From positions 1 to 43,104 of the forward strand of contig JAFEFM010000524.1 in NCBI GenBank assembly GCA_018240585.1: 43,104 nucleotides of DNA, in the 5' to 3' direction. The DNA is from Pseudomonadota bacterium (GTDB lineage Bacteria > Pseudomonadota > Gammaproteobacteria > Burkholderiales > Rhodocyclaceae). Under the pieces are notes generated by a model. The model was not told the DNA's origin. It was given only the letters and a program-made list of their open reading frames with translations, and did not search any database. A program made the position numbers and the translations under genes. Shown in pieces: positions 10,695 to 19,068 of the stretch (positions are counted from its first letter, which is position 1; each line of letters begins with the position of its first letter).

Positions 10695-11302
10695 AGGCAG
10701 CGATCCTGAGCGCGCCCGGCCGGGGGCGTCCGGCGCCGGGAAGCCTGTTCGCCGCGCTGCTGACTGCCGCCGCGCTGTCCGCCTGTGCGCCGCTGGCGCC
10801 GTCTGTCGCACCGGCCGCGGAGCGGCACGCGACGGCCGCCTTCGAGCTTGAAGGGCGCATGTCAGCCAGCGACGGCGCCCGCGCCGCGAGTGGCCGCGTG
10901 GAATGGCAGCACGCGCCTGCCTCCGACACCTGGACGGTCTATACCCCGCTCGGCCAGATCGCCGCGCGCCTGGAAAGCGATGCCGAAGGTGCCCGGCTGA
11001 CCGATGCCAGCGGCCAGCGGCTCGACGCACCACGCGCCGACGCGCTGCTACCCCAGGTACTGGGCGTGGATGTGCCGGTGGCGCGGCTTGCCGACTGGGT
11101 GCAGGCGACGCCCGGCGATGGTGCCGAAGTGCGCGCCCGCGACGCGCTCGGCCGGCCCGCGCTGGTGATCGACCAGGGCTGGCGCATCGATTACCTGGAG
11201 TACGCGGCCCCCGGCGCGGAGGCCCCCCCCGCACGCATCGACATCTCGCGCGGCGACGCCCGCATCCGCCTGATCGTCGACACCTGGACGCCACTGCCCT
11301 GA
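10691..11302 (+). CDS. lolB: Outer-membrane lipoprotein LolB
   Basis: Lipoprotein of 203 residues with a type II signal peptide: a hydrophobic stretch and lipobox LSAC, with lipidated Cys32. The mature part contains FELEGRMS and, further on, [12 protein letters not shown], resembling the LolB beta-barrel-like receptor fold that takes lipoproteins from LolA and inserts them in the outer membrane. It is short and diverged, as LolB usually is; the position immediately before ispE, standard in proteobacteria, strengthens the call. It is translationally coupled to the TPR gene and ends 8 nt before the ispE start. Confidence 0.88.
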   Translation: MKAAILSAPGRGRPAPGSLFAALLTAAALSACAPLAPSVAPAAERHATAAFELEGRMSASDGARAASGRVEWQHAPASDTWTVYTPLGQIAARLESDAEGARLTDASGQRLDAPRADALLPQVLGVDVPVARLADWVQATPGDGAEVRARDALGRPALVIDQGWRIDYLEYAAPGAEAPPARIDISRGDARIRLIVDTWTPLP

Positions 11303-11310
11303 ACACGCGC

Positions 11311-12201
11311 GTGAGTTACGCTCCCCTGCCCCACCGCCTTGCCCCGCCGCGCACCGACCTTCCCGGCCGACTTGCCGGCTGCCCCGCACCGGCCAAGATC
11401 AACCTCTTCCTGCACGTCGTCGGCCGCCGCGCCGACGGTTACCACCTGCTGCAGACCGCCTTCCGCCTGCTCGACTGGGGCGACACCCTCGATTTCACGC
11501 GGCGCGAGGATGGGATCGTGCGCCGGGTGAGCGACGTACCCGGCGTGCCTGAGGCGGACGATCTCGTGGTGCGCGCGGCGCGCCTGCTGCAGCAGGCCAC
11601 GGGGAGCCGCCTGGGCGCCGACATCGCCCTGCACAAGGTGCTGCCGATGGGCGGCGGCATCGGCGGCGGCAGCTCGGACGCCGCCACCACGCTGATCGCC
11701 CTCAACCGGCTGTGGAACACCGGCCTGTCGCGTGCCGAGCTGCAGGCGCTGGGACTGCAACTGGGTGCCGACGTGCCGGTCTTCATCTTCGGCCGGGATG
11801 CCTTCGCTGAAGGCGTGGGCGAGGCGCTGCAGCCCCTGGCGCTGCCGCCGGCCTGCTACGTGATCGTCTTTCCGCGCGTCGGCGTGCCCACCGCGGAAAT
11901 TTTTCGCGCACCGGAGTTGACGCGAAACACGACACCCATCAAAATAGCGGACTTCGTTACGAGCACGACGCGAAACGATCTGCAGCCAGTGGCCTGCGAT
12001 CGGTTTCCCGAAGTCGGGCGCGTGATCGACTGGCTGGCGCAATTCGCGCCGGCACGGATGACAGGCTCGGGCGCCTGCGTCTTTGCGGAACTCGCATCGG
12101 AACCCGATGCCGAGCGCATCGCCGGAAGCTGCCCTGCGCCGTGGCAGGCATGGAAAGTTCAAAGCCTGCCTCGCCATCCGCTGTACGAATGGTTACAATA
12201 G
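11311..12201 (+). CDS. ispE: 4-diphosphocytidyl-2-C-methyl-D-erythritol kinase
   Basis: GHMP kinase of 296 residues that phosphorylates CDP-ME in the MEP isoprenoid pathway. The N-terminal [19 protein letters not shown] (about 27-45) and the ATP-binding loop [12 protein letters not shown] (114-125) are intact, and [10 protein letters not shown] near the C-terminus is the third GHMP motif. A GTG at 11311 is the only reasonable start after the lolB stop and gives the expected length. IspE-tRNA-Gln-prs-rplY-pth-ychF is a conserved betaproteobacterial order. Confidence 0.94.
   Translation: MSYAPLPHRLAPPRTDLPGRLAGCPAPAKINLFLHVVGRRADGYHLLQTAFRLLDWGDTLDFTRREDGIVRRVSDVPGVPEADDLVVRAARLLQQATGSRLGADIALHKVLPMGGGIGGGSSDAATTLIALNRLWNTGLSRAELQALGLQLGADVPVFIFGRDAFAEGVGEALQPLALPPACYVIVFPRVGVPTAEIFRAPELTRNTTPIKIADFVTSTTRNDLQPVACDRFPEVGRVIDWLAQFAPARMTGSGACVFAELASEPDAERIAGSCPAPWQAWKVQSLPRHPLYEWLQ
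12171..12199 (+). promoter_or_regulatory. Possible sigma-70 promoter for tRNA-Gln
   Basis: TCGCCA (12171-12176) and TACAAT (12194-12199) lie 17 bp apart at the very end of ispE, about 49 nt before the mature tRNA start. The -10 element is close to consensus and the -35 is weak (4 of 6). This is a prediction by eye. Confidence 0.4.
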
Positions 12202-12247
12202 CGACCGTTCTCGGATCGGCACGCAAGCGATAGCGAAAAAGGTTTCT

Positions 12248-12324
12248 TGGGGAGTCGCCAAGTCGGTTAAGGCACCGGATTTTGATTCCGGCATTCGAGG
12301 GTTCGAATCCTTCCTCCCCAGCCA
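12248..12324 (+). tRNA. tRNA-Gln (anticodon UUG), CCA encoded
   Basis: The acceptor arms TGGGGAG and CTCCCCA pair fully. The anticodon stem CCGGA/TCCGG encloses a TTTTGAT loop with anticodon TTG. The T arm is GAGGG-TTCGAAT-CCTTC, and the 3' end GCCA shows an encoded CCA after discriminator G. The 77-nt cloverleaf folds cleanly. An intrinsic terminator follows within 6 nt. Confidence 0.97.
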
Positions 12325-12329
12325 TACAA

Positions 12330-12376
12330 CGACGGGCAGGCCCAGGTTTTTCCCGGAGCCTGCCCGAGTCGTTTTT
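12330..12376 (+). terminator. Intrinsic terminator or attenuator between tRNA-Gln and prs
   Basis: GGGCAGGC (12334-12341) pairs with GCCTGCCC (12358-12365). A lower stem CGAC/GTCG (12330-12333 with 12368-12371) has a 2-nt bulge, and TTTTT follows at 12372-12376. It should terminate the tRNA transcript; the prs start codon is only 34 nt downstream of the T-run. Confidence 0.8.
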
Positions 12377-12410
12377 GCGCGATGATTCTTACGGCATCGG
12401 AGTAGCGGTA

Positions 12411-13361
12411 ATGCCCCACGGCAGCCTGATGGTCTTCACCGGCAACGCCAACCCCAAGCTCGGCGCGGATGTCGCGCGGCGCCTGGGAATATCCCTCGGA
12501 GCTGCCACCGTCGGCCGCTTCTCGGACGGCGAGGTCAATGTCGAACTGCTCGAGAACGTCCGCGGCAAGGACGTGTTCGTGCTGCAGCCCACCTGTTCTC
12601 CGACCAACGAGAACCTGATGGAGCTGCTGATCATGGTCGATGCGCTCAAGCGCGCCTCGGCCGGCCGCATCACCGCCGCCATGCCCTACTTCGGCTATGC
12701 GCGCCAGGACCGCCGCCCGCGCTCCGCGCGCGTGCCCATCACCGCCAAGGTCGTCGCCAACATGCTGCAGGCCGCGGGCGTCCAGCGCCTGCTGACGATG
12801 GACCTGCACGCCGACCAGATCCAGGGCTTCTTCGACATCCCGGTCGACAACGTCTACGCCGCGCCGGTGCTGCTGGCCGACCTCGACAAGCAGAAGTACG
12901 ACGACCTGCTGGTGGTGTCGCCCGACGTCGGCGGCGTGGTGCGCGCGCGTGCCTTCGCCAAGCGCATGGAGTGCGACCTGGCGATCATCGACAAGCGCCG
13001 CCCGAAGGCCAATGTATCCGAAGTCATGAACATCATCGGCGAAGTCGAAGGCCGCACCTGCGTGATCATGGACGACATCGTCGATACCGCCGGCACGCTG
13101 TGCAAGGCCGCCGCAGCGCTCAAGCAGCACGGCGCCAAGCGCGTGTTGTCGTACTGCACGCACGCCGTGCTGTCGGGCGCCGCGGTGTCGCGCATCAACG
13201 ATTCCGAACTCGACGAACTGGTCATCACCGACACCATCCCGCTGCGCGAGGAAATGCGCGCCTGCGACCGCATCCGCCAGGTCTCGGTCGCCTCGCTGCT
13301 CGCGGACACCATCCTGCGCATCAGCAACGAGGAATCGGTGTCCTCGCTGTTCATGGAATAA
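12411..13361 (+). CDS. prs: Ribose-phosphate pyrophosphokinase (PRPP synthetase)
   Basis: This enzyme makes PRPP from ribose 5-phosphate and ATP for nucleotide, His and Trp synthesis. Its 316 residues match the usual length. Diagnostic segments are [10 protein letters not shown] (9-18), FSDGEVNVE (37-45), ATP-loop residues [14 protein letters not shown] (96-109), [11 protein letters not shown] (131-141) and the PRPP-binding DDIVDTAGT (221-229). The ATG at 12411 with GGAG 9 nt upstream is preferred over the internal ATG at 12429 because it gives the family N-terminus. The gene follows a terminator hairpin closely (see findings). Confidence 0.97.
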   Translation: MPHGSLMVFTGNANPKLGADVARRLGISLGAATVGRFSDGEVNVELLENVRGKDVFVLQPTCSPTNENLMELLIMVDALKRASAGRITAAMPYFGYARQDRRPRSARVPITAKVVANMLQAAGVQRLLTMDLHADQIQGFFDIPVDNVYAAPVLLADLDKQKYDDLLVVSPDVGGVVRARAFAKRMECDLAIIDKRRPKANVSEVMNIIGEVEGRTCVIMDDIVDTAGTLCKAAAALKQHGAKRVLSYCTHAVLSGAAVSRINDSELDELVITDTIPLREEMRACDRIRQVSVASLLADTILRISNEESVSSLFME

Positions 13362-13448
13362 AGCTTTCGCCCGCGCCCGCCTCGAGTGGGCGCGGGCCTC
13401 ACCTCTCCGCCTGGTCGCGGGCGGAGTCTTCAACTCAGGAGCAACACA

Positions 13449-14054
13449 ATGCAGATCGAATTCAAGGCCACCAAGCGTGACGCACAGGGTACGGGTGCGA
13501 GCCGCCGCCTGCGTCGCGCCGGCCAGCTTCCGGGCATCGTCTATGGCGGTGCGGGCGATGCCCTGCCGGTGCAGATGGACCACAACGAGCTGTACCACCT
13601 GCTGCGCAAGGAGGCCTTCCACTCGTCCGTGCTGACCATCGACGTCGATGGCAACAAGCAGACCGTGGTCCTGCGCGACACCCAGTGGCATCCGTTCAAG
13701 CAGCAAGTGCTGCACATCGACTTCCAGCGCATCGACGCCAACGAGAAGATGCACCTGAAGGTGCCGCTGCACTTCGTGAACGGCGACGTGTCGCCGGCCG
13801 TCAAACTGGGCGGCTGCATGATCGCTCACCCGATCAACGAGATCGACATCCAGTGCCTGCCGGCCAACCTGCCGGAGTTCATCGAGGTCGACCTCTCCGC
13901 GCTGCAGGCCGGCGAGACCATCCACCTGTCGCAGGTCAAGCTGCCGGCCGGCGTCGAGATCGTCCACCATGGCGAAGGCGACCCGGTCGTGGCCAACGCC
14001 ACCGTCGCCAAGGGCGGCGCGGCCGAGGCCGAGGAAGGCGAAGCGGCGGCCTGA
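13449..14054 (+). CDS. rplY: 50S ribosomal protein L25/general stress protein Ctc
   Basis: 5S rRNA-binding ribosomal protein of the long (Ctc/TL5) form, 201 residues. The N-terminal L25 domain begins [19 protein letters not shown] and includes [10 protein letters not shown]-terminal beta domain of about 100 residues contains the signature [15 protein letters not shown], and an acidic Ala/Glu tail closes the protein. A strong AGGAG site precedes the ATG. It lies between prs and pth, its normal position. Confidence 0.96.
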   Translation: MQIEFKATKRDAQGTGASRRLRRAGQLPGIVYGGAGDALPVQMDHNELYHLLRKEAFHSSVLTIDVDGNKQTVVLRDTQWHPFKQQVLHIDFQRIDANEKMHLKVPLHFVNGDVSPAVKLGGCMIAHPINEIDIQCLPANLPEFIEVDLSALQAGETIHLSQVKLPAGVEIVHHGEGDPVVANATVAKGGAAEAEEGEAAA

Positions 14055-14095
14055 GTCCGCCCGCCTGCCCCACGGATGCCCGGGACCGACACACG

Positions 14096-14764
14096 ATGAG
14101 CACCGCGTCCGCGCGCCCGCCTCGTCTCATTGTCGGCCTGGGCAATCCGGGGGCCGAATACTCCGAAACCCGGCACAACGCCGGGTTTTGGTTTTGTGAG
14201 CGGCTCGCCGACAAGCTCGGCACGCGCTTCTCGCACGAATCCCGCTTCCATGGCCTGGTCGCCAATGCGCGCGAAGCGGGGGTGTGGCTGCTGATGCCGC
14301 AGACCTTCATGAACCGCTCCGGCCAGGCCATCGGCGCACTGGCGCGTTTTTACCGCATCGAGCCGTCGGAGATCCTCGTCGTACATGACGAGCTCGACAT
14401 CCCGCCCGGCCAGTTGCGCCTGAAGTTCGGCGGCGGGCTCGGCGGCCACAACGGGCTGAAGGACACGTCCGCCCACCTGAACACCCACGACTACTGGCGC
14501 CTGCGCATCGGCATCGGCCATCCGGGCGACCGCAACGAGGTGGTGAACTTCGTGCTGAAGCCGCCGCGCCGCGAGGAGCTGGCGCTGATCGACGAAGCCA
14601 TCGACAAGGCGCTCGCCGCCTGGCCGCTGATGGCCCGCGGCGAACTCAACACCGTCGCCACCCGGCTCAACGCGCGCCCCGCTGCACCCAAGCCGCCCAA
14701 GCCCCCGAAGGCACCCAAGCCTGTCGCCGGCCCCGAATCACCCCAGGACGAACCCAAGCCATGA
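14096..14764 (+). CDS. pth: Peptidyl-tRNA hydrolase with Lys/Pro-rich tail
   Basis: Pth recycles tRNA from drop-off peptidyl-tRNAs. The catalytic core contains [19 protein letters not shown] (14-32, with His27), QTFMNRSG and HDELDIPPG, all conserved. The protein is 222 residues against about 190 for the enzyme core; the extra C-terminal 25-30 residues are a low-complexity Pro/Lys tail ([13 protein letters not shown]). The start at 14096 begins just before the core. The stop overlaps the ychF ATG (ATGA). Confidence 0.95.
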   Translation: MSTASARPPRLIVGLGNPGAEYSETRHNAGFWFCERLADKLGTRFSHESRFHGLVANAREAGVWLLMPQTFMNRSGQAIGALARFYRIEPSEILVVHDELDIPPGQLRLKFGGGLGGHNGLKDTSAHLNTHDYWRLRIGIGHPGDRNEVVNFVLKPPRREELALIDEAIDKALAAWPLMARGELNTVATRLNARPAAPKPPKPPKAPKPVAGPESPQDEPKP

Positions 14765-15852
14765 GCCTGAAATGCGGAATCGTCGGCCTGCCCAACGTCG
14801 GCAAGTCGACCCTCTTCAACGCCCTCACCAAGGCCGGCATCCAGGCCGAGAACTACCCCTTCTGCACCATCGAGCCCAACGTCGGCATCGTCGAGGTGCC
14901 GGACCATCGCCTCGCGGCGCTGTCCGAGATCGTCAAGCCGCAGAAGATCCAGCCTGCCATCGTCGAATTCGTCGACATCGCCGGCCTGGTCGCCGGCGCC
15001 TCCAAGGGTGAAGGCCTGGGCAACCAGTTCCTCGCCAACATCCGCGAGACCGACGCCATCGTGCACGTGGTGCGCTGCTTCGCCGACGACAACGTGATCC
15101 ACGTGTCCGGCAGCGTCGATCCGATCCGCGACATCGAGGTCATCGACACGGAGCTCGCGCTCGCCGACCTCGCCACGGTGGAAAAGGCGATCAACCGCTA
15201 CAAGCGCCCCGCCGCCTCCGGCGACAAGGAAGCCAAGATCCTCGTCGCGGTGCTGGAGAAATGCTTCGCCCAGCTCGACCAGGGCAAGGCGGTGCGCGCA
15301 CTCGACCTCTCCAAGGAGGAATGGGCCGCGTTGAAGCCCTTCTGCCTGATCACCGCCAAGCCGGTGCTGTACGCCGCCAACGTCGCCGAGGACGGCTTCG
15401 AGAACAATCCGCATCTCGATGCGGTGCGCGCCCACGCCGCCGCCGAAGGCGCCGAAGTGGTGGCCCTGTGCGCCGCGATCGAAGCCGAGATCGCCGACCT
15501 CGACGACGCCGACAAGAAGGACTTCCTAGAGTCCATGGGCCTCGAGGAACCCGGCCTCGACCGCCTGATCCGCGCCGGCTACAAGCTGCTCGGCCTGCAG
15601 ACCTACTTCACCGCCGGCGTGAAGGAAGTGCGCGCCTGGACCATCCACGTCGGCGACACCGCGCCGCAGGCCGCCGGCGTCATTCACACCGACTTCGAAC
15701 GCGGCTTCATCCGCGCCCAGACCATCGCTTTTGATGACTTCATCCAGTACAAGGGCGAAGCCGGTGCCAAGGAAGCGGGCAAGATGAGGGCGGAAGGCAA
15801 GGAGTACGTGGTGAAGGATGGGGACGTGATGAACTTCCTGTTCAACGTGTGA
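14761..15852 (+). CDS. ychF: Redox-regulated ribosome-associated ATPase YchF (OLA1 family)
   Basis: Obg-family P-loop protein of 363 residues. G1 is GLPNVGKST (8-16), followed by [27 protein letters not shown] (switch II) and NVAED at the G4 position. The G4 motif is NxxE rather than NKxD, which underlies the ATP preference of YchF. The C-terminal TGS domain begins around [16 protein letters not shown]. It is coupled to pth by an ATGA overlap, and a strong intrinsic terminator lies downstream, ending the housekeeping block. Confidence 0.96.
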   Translation: MSLKCGIVGLPNVGKSTLFNALTKAGIQAENYPFCTIEPNVGIVEVPDHRLAALSEIVKPQKIQPAIVEFVDIAGLVAGASKGEGLGNQFLANIRETDAIVHVVRCFADDNVIHVSGSVDPIRDIEVIDTELALADLATVEKAINRYKRPAASGDKEAKILVAVLEKCFAQLDQGKAVRALDLSKEEWAALKPFCLITAKPVLYAANVAEDGFENNPHLDAVRAHAAAEGAEVVALCAAIEAEIADLDDADKKDFLESMGLEEPGLDRLIRAGYKLLGLQTYFTAGVKEVRAWTIHVGDTAPQAAGVIHTDFERGFIRAQTIAFDDFIQYKGEAGAKEAGKMRAEGKEYVVKDGDVMNFLFNV

Positions 15853-15895
15853 GCCAATTGGGCTCCTTCCAGGGGTTTCATACGATTGCACATAG

Positions 15896-15937
15896 ACCCC
15901 GAAACGGCGGCAGAACGCCGTATCTTTCGGGGTTTTT
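15896..15937 (+). terminator. Intrinsic terminator downstream of ychF
   Basis: A 9-bp stem, ACCCCGAAA (15896-15904) with TTTCGGGGT (15925-15933), contains an inner CGGCG/CGCCG stem and is followed by TTTTT (15933-15937). The remaining stretch to the toxin gene (15938-16123) holds nothing I can assign. Confidence 0.9.
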
Positions 15938-16123
15938 CATTTCAAGAAACCTCTTGCGCTAAGCTGAGCTTGCCGGCGAAAAGCGCCTGCGGCGGCATAG
16001 ATGACCATCTTGCGTTTGAGGCGGCTGATGTCATCGCTTCGCTTGTGTCGTGGCAAAGAGACAAAGGGAGGGCATCGCTGATGATGGTGCCTGCTCATAC
16101 GCCTCTTCCCTTGTCCTGCAAGC

Positions 16124-16456
16124 TCACTCGAAAAGAGGTGCCAGCCGCGCCAGCACCTCTTCCATGATGGCGGATGGAACGCTTTCCAGCTTTCGACCGC
16201 GCCGAGAACTTAGGTCAAGAGCGCGGGGTTGATCACACCGTACGACTCCCGTGGTGGCTGTCCCGGCCCCCATGAGCGCGACGGCAAAACCCGCCATGCG
16301 GGCGAAGTTCCCACCGCTGGTGATCGGCACCACAATCGGCGTTTTCGTCAGGCGATTGAACGCTGTCGGCGACACGACCAGCACCGGGCGGGTTCCCTGC
16401 TGCTCGTGGCCCCATGTCGGGTCCAGCGACACCAAGTAGATATCGCCGCGCTCCAT
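16124..16456 (-). CDS. chpB: ChpB-like mRNA interferase toxin (MazF/PemK family)
   Basis: Toxin of 110 residues beginning ERGDIYLVSLDPTWGHEQQ. Glu18, Arg23 and Thr46 (in PITSGGN) match the conserved residues of MazF-type ribosome-independent endoribonucleases. The GHEQQGTRP and PITSGGNFAR stretches resemble E. coli ChpB more than MazF. It starts inside the antitoxin stop (TAATG overlap), so translation is coupled. It looks intact. The symbol is by similarity; the cleavage sequence cannot be inferred. Confidence 0.9.
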   Translation of the reverse strand: MERGDIYLVSLDPTWGHEQQGTRPVLVVSPTAFNRLTKTPIVVPITSGGNFARMAGFAVALMGAGTATTGVVRCDQPRALDLSSRRGRKLESVPSAIMEEVLARLAPLFE

Positions 16457-16710
16457 TACAGCAACTCGCTGCCGACCGGTCTGTCATCGAGCCAGACGCG
16501 ATCCGCGACGCCCTCCTCGGCTGAAGCATCACATTGAGCCAGCAGTTCATCCAGCGTGTAACGCGGACACTGCGGTTCGATCACCAGACGCCCGTCATGA
16601 ACGACCACGCCGACCGTAGCTCCAGCTTGCAGGTGCAGTAAGTCAAGAATGGCGGGCGGTATGGCCAGCATGACCGAGCCGCCAACCTTACGAAGACTGG
16701 TTGTGTGCAT
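16456..16710 (-). CDS. chpS: ChpS-like antitoxin (AbrB/MazE superfamily)
   Basis: Antitoxin of 84 residues. The N-terminal swapped-hairpin AbrB-type DNA-binding domain is seen in LRKVGGSVMLAIPPAIL (about 6-22), and the C-terminal toxin-binding part contains RYTLDELLAQCD, a stretch nearly shared with E. coli ChpS. A strong GGAGGTG site lies five bases upstream of the ATG. It is encoded first in the pair, and the perfect palindrome just upstream is the likely autoregulatory operator. Confidence 0.9.
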   Translation of the reverse strand: MHTTSLRKVGGSVMLAIPPAILDLLHLQAGATVGVVVHDGRLVIEPQCPRYTLDELLAQCDASAEEGVADRVWLDDRPVGSELL

Positions 16711-16725
16711 GATGCACCTCCACGC

Positions 16726-16753
16726 TTTAAGTTATATTTTTATATAACTTAAA
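16726..16753. promoter_or_regulatory. Perfect 12-bp palindromic operator/promoter of the toxin-antitoxin pair
   Basis: TTTAAGTTATAT (16726-16737) and its exact inverse complement ATATAACTTAAA (16742-16753) flank TTTT. The element is very AT-rich within GC-rich surroundings and lies 16-43 nt upstream of the antitoxin start. It contains TATA-like -10 sequence on both strands, as expected for an autoregulated TA promoter. Confidence 0.75.
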
Positions 16754-16823
16754 CCATTTCCCGTCAAGGCTGGGTAAGTCTCGCTACCGAGCGCGCTTCG
16801 GCCTTCCTCCAACGACCCCGCCG

Positions 16824-16943
16824 GTGTCGATTACGACACGCTGTACGACACAAGTTGGACACTAAGAACAGTTTCCTTCCGATACAATCACGGCTTGTTT
16901 GCACACAAGCTCGTGTGCGTCCGGGCTTATGACATTGTCATAA
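16824..16943. promoter_or_regulatory. Cluster of inverted and direct repeats upstream of the aryl polyene cluster
   Basis: Within the roughly 300 nt gene-free stretch before 17012 I see four elements. GTGTCG-ATTA-CGACAC spans 16824-16839. TACGACAC occurs twice (16832-16839 and 16844-16851). GCACAC-N6-GTGTGC spans 16901-16918. A 17-bp palindrome TTATGAC-ATT-GTCATAA spans 16927-16943. A TACAAT at 16883-16888 could be a -10 element, without a well-spaced -35. These are candidate operator and promoter elements for the pigment operon. Confidence 0.45.
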
Positions 16944-17011
16944 TCCCGTTCCTCCCGGATTCCTCACTGCGGTGCCTTGGCTCCGTTTCGACCGCCACAC
17001 CGAAAACTCGA

Positions 17012-17716
17012 ATGCGCTGGACACTTCCGATCACCCACTGGACAAGTTGGAACATCGACACCACATCATCAGACCAGGGGGCGGAGCCAAAGCCAGTCGA
17101 CTTCAGCTTCGTAGATCCCTTGCTGCGACGCCGCCTGAGCCAACTAGCACGCATGAGTCTCAAGGTCGCCCACGACTGCAGTCGCGACTTGCCCCGCATG
17201 CACTTCGTGTATGCCTCTCGTCATGGCGAGTTGAAACGTACCACGGACATGCTGAGCGACCTCGCTGCCGGCGAGACGCTGTCGCCCACCGCCTTCAGCC
17301 TGTCGGTACTCAACGCGAGTGCGGGAATCTTCTCCATGCTGCGCCACGATACCGCCCCGGCGACTGCAATCTCAGCAGGGGCCTCGACTTTCGGTTTCGG
17401 TCTGCTCGAAGCCGGATTGCAGTTGGCGGCCAAACCGAACATTCCCGTGTTGTTCGTTTATGCGGACGAGCCCGCACCAGCAGTGTACGGCGGGGTCGCG
17501 GCGGACACCGGCCCCGCCCATGCGGTCGCCGTACTGCTGTCGTGCGACGCTCCGCTGCGCATCATCTGCAACGTTCTTCACTTCACCGCCAGCGATAGCT
17601 CCGAACCACAATCCGCCACCTTTTTGCGCTGCATCGAAGGAAACGCGACGGCGAGCAGCACGTGGCGGGGCGAAGGTCGCACCTGGACATGGCATCGCGA
17701 TGGCGTCCCGGCTTGA
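17012..17716 (+). CDS. apeC: Beta-ketoacyl synthase chain-length-factor-like protein of the aryl polyene cluster
   Basis: This 234-residue protein corresponds to the N-terminal half of a ketosynthase (ketoacyl-synt_2 type). It starts MRWTLPITHWTSWN and shows MHFVYASRHGELKRT, typical of the chain-length-factor subunits in APE clusters. The KS nucleophile position reads SAGAST with no Cys, and the C-terminal catalytic histidines are absent because the protein is short. It would therefore act as a partner of an active KS and set polyene length. The ATG at 17012 fits the family N-terminus better than an upstream in-frame TTG. It is the first gene of the cluster and overlaps the next by 17 nt. Confidence 0.8.
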   Translation: MRWTLPITHWTSWNIDTTSSDQGAEPKPVDFSFVDPLLRRRLSQLARMSLKVAHDCSRDLPRMHFVYASRHGELKRTTDMLSDLAAGETLSPTAFSLSVLNASAGIFSMLRHDTAPATAISAGASTFGFGLLEAGLQLAAKPNIPVLFVYADEPAPAVYGGVAADTGPAHAVAVLLSCDAPLRIICNVLHFTASDSSEPQSATFLRCIEGNATASSTWRGEGRTWTWHRDGVPA

Positions 17717-18491
17717 CTACTGCTGGCGTCTGGTCGCGACCGGCGGCTGCTTCGCAGTGTTCAGCATCGGCGGGCTGGCGCTGACCACGCTCGTCTTTCC
17801 GGCGCTGCTGCTCGTGCCGCGGCGCCACCGTCCGGCGCGGGCGCGGCGGGTCATCCAGCAGTCGTTCCGGCTGTTCATGTGGCTGATGGAGACGGTCGGC
17901 ATCATGCGGCTGGAAATCATCGGTCGCGAGCGGCTGCGTGACTGCCGCCGGACGCTGGTGCTGGCCAACCACCCTACCCTGGTCGACGTCGTCGCACTGA
18001 TTTCGCAAATGCCGGCCGCCAGTTGCGTGGTGAAGGAAGCACTGTGGCGCAACCCCTTTCTCGGCGGCGTGGTGCGCGCAGCCGACTACATCAGCAACTC
18101 CGGTCCGGAGACCCTGCTCGACGACTGCGCCACCGACCTCACCGCCGGCAATCCGCTGGTCATCTTCCCAGAGGGCACCCGCAGCCAGCCGGGCGAGCCG
18201 CTGCGTTTCCTGCGTGGCGCCGCCTACGTCGCACTAAAGAGCGGCATGCCCATCCTGCCGGTGCTGATCGAATGCGCACCGTCGACACTCACCAAGCGCG
18301 AGAAGTGGTATCAGATACCGCCGCGCCGCTTCCATCTGCGCCTGCGCGTGCTCGAACCGCTGACCATAGACCGCTGGGTCGATCGTGCCGAGCCGCCGGC
18401 GATCGCCGCGCGCCGTCTCACGCTCGCGCTGGAAACCTATTTCACCCGACAGCTTGCCGCCCATGGACCCCTTGCAAATCCTGAAGCTTGA
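17700..18491 (+). CDS. PlsC-like lysophospholipid acyltransferase of the aryl polyene cluster
   Basis: Membrane-associated acyltransferase of 263 residues. An N-terminal hydrophobic helix (about 12-40) precedes the HX4D motif HPTLVD (91-96) and the FPEGTRS motif (156-162), the two signature motifs of the LPLAT superfamily. In APE clusters one such enzyme lies between the chain-length factor and the ACPs (ApeD position) and probably helps build the lipid anchor. It overlaps the upstream gene by 17 nt and the first ACP by 29 nt, indicating one transcript. Confidence 0.85.
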   Translation: MASRLDYCWRLVATGGCFAVFSIGGLALTTLVFPALLLVPRRHRPARARRVIQQSFRLFMWLMETVGIMRLEIIGRERLRDCRRTLVLANHPTLVDVVALISQMPAASCVVKEALWRNPFLGGVVRAADYISNSGPETLLDDCATDLTAGNPLVIFPEGTRSQPGEPLRFLRGAAYVALKSGMPILPVLIECAPSTLTKREKWYQIPPRRFHLRLRVLEPLTIDRWVDRAEPPAIAARRLTLALETYFTRQLAAHGPLANPEA

Positions 18492-18738
18492 ACTCAAGCG
18501 CCTCGTCATCGAAGCCCTCGAGCTCGAGGACACCACCGCGGACGACATCGCCGACGACCAGCCGCTGTTCGGCGACGCCGGTCTCGGCCTGGATTCGATC
18601 GACGCCCTGGAGCTCGGCGTCGCACTGCGCAAGAAGTACCAGTTGCAGCTCGAAGCCAACGACGCCGGCAACCGCGAACACTTCCGGACCATCGAAACGC
18701 TCGCGCAACTCGTGCATCGGCACACCGGCGCGGCCTGA
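18463..18738 (+). CDS. apeE: Acyl carrier protein 1 (aryl polyene)
   Basis: ACP of 91 residues with the phosphopantetheine attachment site GLGLDSIDALEL (Ser45) and the usual acidic four-helix character. APE systems use two ACPs: one is loaded with the aryl starter and the other carries the growing chain. It is followed 61 nt later by the second ACP. The symbol follows position and family in the published APE nomenclature. Confidence 0.88.
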   Translation: MDPLQILKLELKRLVIEALELEDTTADDIADDQPLFGDAGLGLDSIDALELGVALRKKYQLQLEANDAGNREHFRTIETLAQLVHRHTGAA

Positions 18739-18799
18739 CTCGCGCTGCGCCATCCACGCCGGCGCGCGACAAGACGACAACATCCGACAGGAACACGAC

Positions 18800-19045
18800 A
18801 TGACCGACGAACAGATCCTGGACAAGCTCCGGGCGATCCTCGCCGACGGCTTCGAAATCGATCCGCAGCGCGTCACCCCCGACGCCCACCTCTTCGACAC
18901 GCTCGACCTCGACAGCATCGACGCGGTCGATCTGGCCGTGCGCCTGCAGGAACTGACCGGCAAGCGCATCAAGCCCGAAGACTTCAAGAACGTGCGCACG
19001 GTCGGCGACGTGGTCGCCACGGTGCGCCAGTTGCTGGCCGCCTGA
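18800..19045 (+). CDS. apeF: Acyl carrier protein 2 (aryl polyene)
   Basis: ACP of 81 residues with attachment site LDLDSIDAVDL (Ser39). It differs clearly in sequence from the adjacent ACP, supporting distinct roles rather than recent duplication. The frame is open upstream, but the ATG at 18800, preceded by the GGAA of GACAGGAACACGAC, gives a normal ACP length. The next gene, for a membrane protein, starts 23 nt downstream. Confidence 0.88.
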   Translation: MTDEQILDKLRAILADGFEIDPQRVTPDAHLFDTLDLDSIDAVDLAVRLQELTGKRIKPEDFKNVRTVGDVVATVRQLLAA

Positions 19046-19068
19046 AGCGGCCGGCGACCGACCCGACG

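Noticed and set aside
8700..11306. Minus-strand open frame of over 860 codons opposite the TPR gene and lolB
   Set aside because: Composition is typical of a shadow of a GC-rich gene, with no motif, signal or start context.
12248..12324. tRNA-Gln as an integration site for a mobile element
   Set aside because: No integrase, no direct repeat of the tRNA 3' end was noticed, and the flanking order ispE-tRNA-prs is the ancestral one.
12267..13970. Minus-strand frame of about 567 codons opposite prs and rplY
   Set aside because: It reads through the tRNA and terminator and opposes two conserved genes.
15886..16167. Plus-strand frame of 93 codons after ychF
   Set aside because: It starts in the ychF terminator hairpin, lacks a ribosome-binding site and runs antisense into the toxin gene.
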